12,628 nucleotides of DNA from Sutterella sp. (GTDB taxonomy: Bacteria > Pseudomonadota > Gammaproteobacteria > Burkholderiales > Burkholderiaceae_F), in assembly GCA_003543795.1 (NCBI GenBank), contig DNBE01000001.1:1-12628 (forward strand), in the 5' to 3' direction. Under the pieces are notes generated by a model. That model did not search any database. It worked only from the letters and a program-made list of their open reading frames with translations, and was not told the origin of the DNA. Positions 6,597-11,787 of this stretch are shown piece after piece (positions within the stretch are counted from its first letter, which is position 1; the number at the start of each line of letters is the position of its first letter). The translations under genes and the position numbers were made by a program.

Positions 6597-7163
6597 ATGC
6601 GACAAGCGGTATTTTTAGATCGAGACGGCGTCATTAACGAAGACGCGGGCTATATCGTCGAACCCGACGCGTTTCGGTTTTTGCCGGGCGTTTTTGAAAG
6701 CGTCGCTAAGCTTAAAGCCGCGGGTTTTCTCGTCGTTATCGTTACAAACCAAAGCGGTATCGCGCGCGGGTTTTATTCTTTAGAAGCCTATCTCGTGTCT
6801 CAAAATTGGTTACTTGAAACGTTTCAAGCGCACGGCGCGGCGCTCGACGGCATCTACTTTTGTCCGCACCATCCCGATAAAGGCGAAGCGCCTTATCGGA
6901 CGGTGTGCGATTGCAGGAAACCCGCGCCCGGCATGCTTATTAAAGCGGCGAAAGACTTAGATATCGATTTATCCAAAAGCGCCATCGTGGGCGATAAACC
7001 TTCTGATGCGCAAGCGGGCCTTGCGGCGGGTCTTCCCGTTCGCGTCCTCGTGGGTAAAAACGGGACCGCGGTCCCAGCGCTCGTCCCGGCAGCGACGCAT
7101 GTTGCGCGAAACCTTCCCGAAGCCGCGCAATTAATCGAGAAAATTTTGAGTGCACCGAAATGA
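6597..7163 (+). CDS. gmhB: D-glycero-beta-D-manno-heptose-1,7-bisphosphate 7-phosphatase
   Basis: GmhB is a HAD phosphatase that removes the 7-phosphate from heptose 1,7-bisphosphate, the step between HldA and HldC. The 188 residues show HAD motif I as FLDRDGVINED (6-16; nucleophile D8 and acid D10), motif II as VIVTNQSGIARG (47-58), and HAD motif IV as VGDKPSDAQAG (131-141; D133, D137). The zinc loop diagnostic of GmhB is complete: C89, H91, C104 and C106 within CPHHPDK to CDCRKP. Histidinol-phosphatase relatives share this zinc loop, but the position between hldA and hldC settles the assignment. The ATG follows hldA by 5 bp, with AAGG just ahead. Its stop overlaps the hldC start (ATGA). Confidence 0.95.
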   Translation: MRQAVFLDRDGVINEDAGYIVEPDAFRFLPGVFESVAKLKAAGFLVVIVTNQSGIARGFYSLEAYLVSQNWLLETFQAHGAALDGIYFCPHHPDKGEAPYRTVCDCRKPAPGMLIKAAKDLDIDLSKSAIVGDKPSDAQAGLAAGLPVRVLVGKNGTAVPALVPAATHVARNLPEAAQLIEKILSAPK

Positions 7164-7651
7164 CCGAAAAAGTGACTTTTGAATCGAAAATCGTTTCGTT
7201 TGACGAACTCGCGACTCGCGTCGCGGTCCTTCCTCACCCCGTCGTGATGACTAACGGCGTTTTCGATATTTTGCATCGCGGTCACGCGACTTATCTCGCG
7301 CGGGCGAAGGCTTTCGGAAAGTCTTTAGTCGTGGCGGTCAATTCGGACGCGTCGGTGAAAACATTGGGGAAAGGTGACGATCGCCCGATAAACCCCGAAG
7401 CCGATCGCGCGGCGCTCGTTGCCGCGCTCGAAAGCGTCGATTTGGTCGTGATTTTTAAAGAATCGGTGCCGCTTAACGTTTTAAAAGCCGTCAAGCCCGA
7501 TATTTATGTCAAAGGCGCGGATTACGAAAATAAGCCCTTACCCGAGCGCGATTTGGTGAAGACTTGGGGAGGCGAAGTGAAACTCGTCGCCTTCGAGCAT
7601 CAGACGTCGACCACGAAAACGCTCGAAAAAATTCGGCGCTCGAAATCCTAA
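7160..7651 (+). CDS. hldC: D-glycero-beta-D-manno-heptose 1-phosphate adenylyltransferase
   Basis: HldC (RfaE domain II) joins heptose 1-phosphate to ATP, giving ADP-D,D-heptose, which HldD then epimerises. The 163 residues form a nucleotidyltransferase fold with TNGVFDILHRGHATYL (31-46), including the HxGH signature H39-H42, a PDIYVKGADY stretch (113-122) and the ATP-binding TSTTKTLEKI (149-158), a variant of the usual STTxxI. The ATG overlaps the gmhB stop by four bases, indicating translational coupling. It is the last gene of the operon and converges on the GntR-type gene with only 13 bp between the stops. No strong terminator is visible there, only a 5-bp AAAAG/CTTTT repeat. Confidence 0.95.
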   Translation: MTEKVTFESKIVSFDELATRVAVLPHPVVMTNGVFDILHRGHATYLARAKAFGKSLVVAVNSDASVKTLGKGDDRPINPEADRAALVAALESVDLVVIFKESVPLNVLKAVKPDIYVKGADYENKPLPERDLVKTWGGEVKLVAFEHQTSTTKTLEKIRRSKS

Positions 7652-7664
7652 AAAGTTCTCGCTT

Positions 7665-8327
7665 TTAAGCCGCGAAATACCCGCTTTGCTCAAGCAAATG
7701 TTCTCGTAAGAGTTCGGTTGCTTTTTGCGCGTCGTTTTTGCGAATGGCTAAAAGAATCTGACGCTCTTTTTTAGCGCAATCTAAGAAAAACGCTTGATCG
7801 AGCGTCGCGACTTTATCGGACGTCCGATCAAAGTAAGCGACTAAAACGCTTGAGAAAACCTGAAGCACGCGATTGCCGCAAGCTTCAAGGAGTAACAAGT
7901 GGAAATTGCGATCGTTTTCGTCGGCAATTAACGCTTGGTCGGCATTTTTCTCAATCGCGATCAGACAGGCTTCGAGACGACTATACATCTGAGGCGTTAA
8001 GCGCCGCGTGACGATTTCGATTAAAGAGCATTCGATTAAGATGCGCGCTTCGAGAAACTCTTGGACGTCGAAATTAGCGATATCAAAGCGCTCTTGAATT
8101 TGACTCTTAAGAACGTTTTCGCCCATCTCGCGCACTTTGGTGCCACGTTTCGGGCTTCTTTCGAGAATGCCCATTTGGGTTAAGACGTCGAGCTCCTTTC
8201 GGATGCGGTAGCGAGTCACCCCGAAACGCTCGCAAAGTTGCATTTCGGTATCGATTCGCCCGCCTTCTTTCGCTTGGCGCTGCAGATGGTCTTTAATTTT
8301 TTGAAAAAGCCCGTCGTCTTTGTACAT
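7665..8327 (-). CDS. GntR-family transcriptional regulator, FCD (FadR) subfamily
   Basis: The 220 residues divide into a GntR winged helix (about 6-67, with LCERFGVTRYRIRKELDVLTQMGILE and a wing at PKRGTKV) and an all-helical FCD ligand-binding domain (about 75-215). In the FCD part, D139 and H143 of DRNFH and the terminal H210 of LREHL fit the usual metal/ligand site. The histidine expected in the next-to-last conserved helix is E188 (KKERQILLAI), so the metal site may be altered. GntR/FCD proteins usually repress genes of carboxylic-acid, sugar-acid or amino-acid metabolism. The ATG at 8327 follows AAGGA at 6 bp. It is divergent from apaH; its target is unknown. Confidence 0.9.
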   Translation of the reverse strand: MYKDDGLFQKIKDHLQRQAKEGGRIDTEMQLCERFGVTRYRIRKELDVLTQMGILERSPKRGTKVREMGENVLKSQIQERFDIANFDVQEFLEARILIECSLIEIVTRRLTPQMYSRLEACLIAIEKNADQALIADENDRNFHLLLLEACGNRVLQVFSSVLVAYFDRTSDKVATLDQAFFLDCAKKERQILLAIRKNDAQKATELLREHLLEQSGYFAA

Positions 8328-8342
8328 TCAAATTCCTTCTTT

Positions 8343-8364
8343 GCGCCGTTTATGAGTTCGGCGC
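8343..8364. promoter_or_regulatory. Inverted repeat in the leader of the GntR-type gene (possible operator or hairpin)
   Basis: GCGCCG (8343-8348) and CGGCGC (8359-8364) are perfect inverted arms 10 bp apart. They lie between the regulator's ATG (8327) and a possible minus-strand -10 box TAAAAT (8382-8377, no good -35). The spacing would suit either an autoregulatory operator or an mRNA hairpin just ahead of the ribosome site. Confidence 0.35.
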
Positions 8365-8450
8365 TTTAACTTATCCATTTTAACAAATGCGCCTTGAAGA
8401 AAACGGGCGCTTTCGTAGGCGTTCGGACTTAATCACCGGTTCGAAGACTT

Positions 8451-8479
8451 TTGAAAAGGCGCCTTTTGCGCATTAGCAT
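8451..8479 (+). promoter_or_regulatory. Candidate apaH promoter containing a perfect 14-bp palindrome
   Basis: TTGAAA (8451-8456) and TAGCAT (8474-8479) are 17 bp apart. The palindrome AAAAGGCGCCTTTT (8454-8467) overlaps the -35 box and fills most of the spacer, where a repressor would act. Transcription from this promoter would begin at about 8486-8487, at the apaH ATG itself. The palindrome is certain; promoter and operator roles are inferred. Confidence 0.45.
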
Positions 8480-8486
8480 TTACCTT

Positions 8487-9308
8487 ATGAATCAAGATTA
8501 CCTTTATGCCGTGGGTGACGTCCACGGGTGTCTGCCGAATCTAAAAGAGCTTTTTGAAAAGCTCGATCGCGACATCCCCGTCGTGTTTGTGGGCGATATC
8601 GTCAACCGCGGCCCGTTTTCGCTAGAAACATTGCGATTTGTGAAGTCGCTCGGCGCTCGCGCGCGAGTGCTTCTCGGAAACCACGACTTACATTTACTTT
8701 GCGCGGCGGCGGGCGCCGCGAAAATGAGTCCGAAAGATACCATCCAAGAAGTGCTCGATGCCCCCGACGCGGGAGAACTCATTGACTATCTACGAGGTCA
8801 AAGCCTTTTGATTCGTTTCCGTGAATTTACGCTTGTGCACGCCGCAATCGACTTGGCTTGGGATTTAAATAAAGCGCAAACGCTTGCCCGCGAAGTCGAA
8901 ACCAAACTGCGTTCGCCCGACTGGAAATATTGGTTAAGCGACATGTACGGAAAAGACCTCTGGGACGAGTCTTTAACGGGCTTGGCGCGCCTTCGCGCCG
9001 TCTTAAACGGCTTTACGCGCATTCGTTACGTCAAAGCCGACGGCACGCCCGACTATCGCGCCAAACTCGCGCCCGAGGTGACAGACCCCTCTTTAATCCC
9101 TTGGTTTATGTCGCCCAAACGTAAAACCCGCGACACGGTCGTGGTCGCGGGGCATTGGTCGACGCTAGGCTTAAAGATGACGGACGACTTTATCGGAATC
9201 GATACAGGTTGCCTTTGGGGCGGCGCGCTAACGGCCGTGCGTCTTCCCGACCGAAAAGTGATTTCGGTGAAGTCTTCGGGCTACCAAGATCCGACGAAAT
9301 TTAGTTAA
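8487..9308 (+). CDS. apaH: Symmetrical bis(5'-nucleosyl)-tetraphosphatase
   Basis: ApaH hydrolyses diadenosine tetraphosphate to two ADP, and homologues remove NpnN caps from RNA. With the ATG at 8487 the protein has 273 residues, near the 280 of E. coli ApaH. Metallophosphoesterase motifs occur in order: GDVHG (10-14), GDIVNRGP (36-43), GNHDLHLL (64-71), VHAAI (117-121, usually VHAGI), GHW (222-224) and the ApaH-specific DTGCLWGGALTAVRL (239-253). The frame stays open back to a TTG at 8451, but the ATG puts GDVHG at the normal distance from the N-terminus, and the TTG overlaps a promoter-like -35. No Shine-Dalgarno sequence precedes either start. It overlaps the plsC stop tail-to-tail by 4 bp (9305-9308). 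The usual neighbours ksgA and apaG are absent. Confidence 0.93.
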   Translation: MNQDYLYAVGDVHGCLPNLKELFEKLDRDIPVVFVGDIVNRGPFSLETLRFVKSLGARARVLLGNHDLHLLCAAAGAAKMSPKDTIQEVLDAPDAGELIDYLRGQSLLIRFREFTLVHAAIDLAWDLNKAQTLAREVETKLRSPDWKYWLSDMYGKDLWDESLTGLARLRAVLNGFTRIRYVKADGTPDYRAKLAPEVTDPSLIPWFMSPKRKTRDTVVVAGHWSTLGLKMTDDFIGIDTGCLWGGALTAVRLPDRKVISVKSSGYQDPTKFS

Positions 9309-10057
9309 TCGGGGCGATTCGCCAAAGGATCTTCTACACCCATCGCGGCGCTTACAGCTTTAGAAATCGATTTCGCGAGCGCGTGACGGTCTTCCGGAAG
9401 CGGCTCGATCGCGGGCAGGATTTTAACGACGGCATTTAACCCCGGCGTTGTGACGATTTCCCAAAGACAAGCAAAAATGTTGCGATCGCAATAACTCGCG
9501 CGATCGGTGAGGGCGCCCTCGTACATGTAGCAAATCGCGACGGGTTGAACCGGGCGACGGGTATCAATTGCGGGTTGCAATAAATTCGATCGCACGGGTA
9601 AAAGGGAAGTCCCGTTTCCGGTTTTGCCTTCGGCAAAAACGAAAACCGTCTCTAGGCGCGTTAAGGCTTCCGATATGGCGCGGTTAACAGCCAAAATCGT
9701 GCGAGCTTTCTCGCGATTGATAAAAAGCGTACCGACCCCTTTTGAAATCGTGCCAAAGAGCGGCCAAGAAGCGATTTCTTGCTTAGCGATGAAGCGCCCC
9801 GGGTGCGCCGCTTCTAAAAGCGCGATATCGACAAAAGAGACGTGGTTCGAGACTAAAAGCGTGCCCTTTTCTTTGAGTTTTCCCTTAATCGAAAACTTTA
9901 AGCCGAGAAGGGTGAGTAAAAAAGCCGCGTGGGCACGGATGATGCGGCGTTTTTTCTCGGGACCCGCGACGGGGAGCACGCAAACCGCCAACAAATAGAC
10001 GTAAAAGAGATAGCAAATCGTCAAGAAAAAACGCAAAACGCCGCGCACGTAACGCAT
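9305..10057 (-). CDS. plsC: 1-acyl-glycerol-3-phosphate acyltransferase (PlsC family)
   Basis: The 250-residue protein belongs to the PlsC/LPLAT membrane acyltransferases, which transfer an acyl chain to lysophosphatidic acid or a related lysolipid at the inner membrane. A hydrophobic N-terminal segment (about 7-30) is followed by the catalytic HX4D motif NHVSFVD (H72, D77), then LFINREKA (111-118) and FAEGKTGNG (141-149) in place of the usual FPEGTxxxG, and PVQPVAI (169-175). The ATG at 10057-10055 is chosen because GAGGA lies 4 bp upstream. The frame is open to a further ATG at 10207, but that would bury 50 residues inside ruvX. It follows ruvX by 7 bp in a yqgE-ruvX-plsC operon. The lysolipid substrate (PlsC versus OlsA-like) is not decided by sequence. 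Confidence 0.87.
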   Translation of the reverse strand: MRYVRGVLRFFLTICYLFYVYLLAVCVLPVAGPEKKRRIIRAHAAFLLTLLGLKFSIKGKLKEKGTLLVSNHVSFVDIALLEAAHPGRFIAKQEIASWPLFGTISKGVGTLFINREKARTILAVNRAISEALTRLETVFVFAEGKTGNGTSLLPVRSNLLQPAIDTRRPVQPVAICYMYEGALTDRASYCDRNIFACLWEIVTTPGLNAVVKILPAIEPLPEDRHALAKSISKAVSAAMGVEDPLANRPD

Positions 10058-10064
10058 GAAATCC

Positions 10065-10460
10065 TCACTTTCCGTTTTCAGCAAACCATTGGTTAAGAAT
10101 AAGACAGGCGGACAAGTCGTCGATATGCTCGCTAGCGTCGGCTTCGATGACGGCGCTTGAGTATCGTTCGTCGACCATAACGGTTTTAACGCAAAACCGA
10201 CCCGCAAGCGACCTCGCGAACTTTTCCGCGGCGCGCGTCATCTCGTGGGGCGCGCCGTCGGGGTACGAGGGACGTCCGACAACCACGAGGGAAGGCTTCC
10301 AGGTTTTAATGAGCGTTTCGATTCGAGACCAACGCGCGTCTTTGGGATCTGACGGCACGATTTCGAGCGCTTGCGCGCTTTTGATGAGCGTGTCGCCTAC
10401 GGCAACACCGATACGTTTCGTACCGAAATCAAAACCGAGAATCGTGTCGATGTCACTCAT
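10065..10460 (-). CDS. ruvX: RuvX/YqgF: Holliday-junction-resolvase-fold nuclease (pre-16S rRNA processing)
   Basis: RuvX (YqgF) is an RNase H-fold nuclease implicated in 5' maturation of 16S rRNA and once thought to be a backup Holliday junction resolvase. The 131 residues are typical. LGFDFGTKRIGVAVGD (8-23) holds the catalytic D11, VVVGRPSYPDG (59-69) is a variant of the usual VVGLPxxxDG, VDERYSS (96-102) holds the acidic E98, and IDDLSACLIL (113-122) supplies the final aspartate. Its ATG overlaps the yqgE stop by four bases (ATGA, 10460-10457), the conserved yqgE-yqgF pairing of proteobacteria. plsC follows 7 bp later. Confidence 0.94.
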   Translation of the reverse strand: MSDIDTILGFDFGTKRIGVAVGDTLIKSAQALEIVPSDPKDARWSRIETLIKTWKPSLVVVGRPSYPDGAPHEMTRAAEKFARSLAGRFCVKTVMVDERYSSAVIEADASEHIDDLSACLILNQWFAENGK

Positions 10461-11023
10461 GCGTGAGCCTCGTTAGAAAGGGTCGAAAGTTGATTCTCGG
10501 TCAAACCGATACTCGCGAGCGCCGCCTCGAGTCTTGACATCGGGTCGACATCGAAAATAAGTTTCTCGTCAAAGGGGGCAAGGAGCCAATCCGGCCCCTC
10601 GAGCTCGCGCTCGAGTTGTCCCGCGCCCCAACTGCAATAACCCGTAATGACGAGGTAATCCTTTTCTTCTTTTTGGGTAAAGATTTTTTCGAAATCGATT
10701 TTCGACATCGATAGCATCACGTTGGGCGCGAGTGTTACCGCCGAGGAAAAGATTTCTTGCGGACGGTGCAAGATATAAACGCCGTCAAGCCCGAGCGGAC
10801 CGCCTTCGAATAATCGAACCGTTTTGGCGCGTTGCCCGAGGTGCCTGACCATATCTTCCGTGTAAGAGCGTTCCAATCCCGGCGGCAGCGGATGATTGAT
10901 GACAAAACCCATCGCGCCGTTTTCGTTATGTTCGCAAAGATAAACGACCGCCCCGCAAAACGTGGGATCGATCATGCAAGGTGTCGCGATGAGAAAATAA
11001 TTGCGCCAAGATTCAAAAGCCAT
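10457..11023 (-). CDS. yqgE: YqgE/AlgH family protein (UPF0301)
   Basis: The 188 residues match the YqgE/AlgH family throughout: LIATPCMIDPTFCGAVVYLC (11-30) and EHNENGAMGFVINHP (31-45), then a GGPLGLDGVYILH block and a GYCSWGAGQLERE block in the second half. AlgH was named for an effect on alginate regulation in Pseudomonas, but no biochemical function is agreed. The protein is soluble, with no signal peptide. The ATG at 11023 is preceded by GGAG at a suitable distance. It is the first gene of the yqgE-ruvX-plsC operon. The order and overlap with ruvX agree with other proteobacteria, where the link to a pre-16S rRNA nuclease is seen repeatedly. Confidence 0.93.
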   Translation of the reverse strand: MAFESWRNYFLIATPCMIDPTFCGAVVYLCEHNENGAMGFVINHPLPPGLERSYTEDMVRHLGQRAKTVRLFEGGPLGLDGVYILHRPQEIFSSAVTLAPNVMLSMSKIDFEKIFTQKEEKDYLVITGYCSWGAGQLERELEGPDWLLAPFDEKLIFDVDPMSRLEAALASIGLTENQLSTLSNEAHA

Positions 11024-11094
11024 AGAGTCTCCGAAGAGTTAGGATGAAATTTTCGCACACATCGACGCGCGTCGCACGCACCTCAAAAGAAGCG
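11024..11094. other. Short gap between lysE and yqgE with a 12-bp palindrome
   Basis: This 71-bp gap contains the perfect palindrome CGACGCGCGTCG (11063-11074) and the yqgE ribosome site. No convincing -10/-35 pair is seen on the minus strand and no T-rich terminator follows lysE, so yqgE may be read partly from upstream or from a promoter I cannot recognise. The palindrome could be a weak lysE terminator stem or an operator. Confidence 0.3.
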
Positions 11095-11715
11095 CTATCG
11101 GATAAAACCGACGAAAACGCTTCCCGCGATTAACCAAAATAAAAGCGCGCTGACGCGCAAAAAGACGCGCGCGTAGCGAACGTCTTTTAAAAGCGCGGAG
11201 CCCGTCGCCGCAATCCAACCGTAAACCAAATGAACGAGCAGACAAATCGTCGTAAAAATGGCTAAAAGAATAACGGTTTGCGTCACGTAAGGTTCTGTCG
11301 GGTCGATAAATTGCGGCAATAGACTCAATAAAAACACGATGAGCATCGGGTTCGTCGCTTGCATTACGAGCGCTTCGCTCACAATGCGCCAAAAGGGTTC
11401 TTCTGTTGCTAAGGAGTTGTCGCTTGCGAGCGAAGTCGGACTCGCGAACCAATTTCGAAAGCCGAGATAAATCAAAACGAAAGCGCCCGCTATCTGTAAA
11501 CCGTAAAAAAGTAGCGGGTGAGTCGCGATAATCGAACCCAAACCGACGGCGCAAATGACCGATACGATAAATACGCCCAAAGCGTTTCCGAGGGGCGCGT
11601 GCCAAAAAGCCTTTCGAGGGCCTCGAAAGGCGTTAGAAACTGTAAAAAGGACGCCTGCGCCAGGCGTCGCGCAGGTCACGAAAACGACGCCCGCGTATAA
11701 AAGTAAAGCTTTCAT
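11095..11715 (-). CDS. LysE/RhtB-family amino-acid exporter
   Basis: The 206-residue protein has about six hydrophobic helices and the family's N-terminal pattern, with TPGAG (17-21, usually TPGPN/G), SNAFRGPRKAF (27-37) and GNALGV (43-48). A second re-entrant motif is MQATNPMLIVFLLSLLPQF (118-136), matching the family's xNPKxxxFfxxxxPQF region. Members export basic or neutral amino acids, homoserine lactone or similar metabolites. The substrate here is unknown; the adjoining M20 peptidase, which would release amino acids, is suggestive only. The ATG at 11715-11713 gives the normal N-terminus, and no better start exists before the first helix. It directly follows a terminator-like U-tract and lacks a clear Shine-Dalgarno sequence. 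Confidence 0.88.
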   Translation of the reverse strand: MKALLLYAGVVFVTCATPGAGVLFTVSNAFRGPRKAFWHAPLGNALGVFIVSVICAVGLGSIIATHPLLFYGLQIAGAFVLIYLGFRNWFASPTSLASDNSLATEEPFWRIVSEALVMQATNPMLIVFLLSLLPQFIDPTEPYVTQTVILLAIFTTICLLVHLVYGWIAATGSALLKDVRYARVFLRVSALLFWLIAGSVFVGFIR

Positions 11716-11748
11716 AAAAAATCCCGACGACTTGACGGCCGTCGGGAT
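11716..11748 (-). terminator. Terminator-like hairpin abutting the lysE start codon
   Basis: On the minus strand ATCCCGAC (11748-11741) pairs with GTCGGGAT (11728-11721) around a 12-nt loop. The T6 run (11721-11716) begins with the last stem base and runs directly into the lysE ATG. It has the form of a rho-independent terminator, and could end the M20 peptidase transcript or attenuate lysE. Confidence 0.7.
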
Positions 11749-11750
11749 CG

Positions 11751-11775
11751 CGCCCCCGACTGCGAAGTCGGGGCG
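11751..11775 (-). promoter_or_regulatory. Upstream hairpin able to compete with the lysE terminator (candidate attenuator leader)
   Basis: CCCCGAC (11773-11767) and GTCGGGG (11760-11754) form a 7-bp stem with loop TTCGCA, extendable by two pairs with one bulged G. No T-run follows. Its 3' arm can instead pair with CCCGAC at 11746-11741, the 5' arm of the terminator hairpin, giving an alternative 6-bp stem with an 8-nt loop. The pairings are seen directly; a regulatory switch is inferred. Confidence 0.45.
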
Positions 11776-11787
11776 TATTTTAAGACC

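Noticed and set aside
7646..7675. Shared terminator between the convergent hldC and GntR-type genes
   Set aside because: Only a 5-bp AAAAG/CTTTT repeat is present, too weak to call.
8451..8486. TTG start giving a 12-residue longer ApaH
   Set aside because: The extension is not part of ApaH, the ATG at 8487 aligns with known N-termini, and the TTG coincides with a promoter-like -35 box.
10058..10207. Open frame extending the PlsC protein 50 residues upstream to an ATG at 10207
   Set aside because: It lies wholly within ruvX, has no family similarity, and a ribosome site with a natural membrane-anchor start exists at 10057.
11039..11605. Long arginine-rich open frame on the minus strand overlapping lysE in another frame
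   Set aside because: Its composition is that of an out-of-frame translation and lysE explains the region with clear family motifs.
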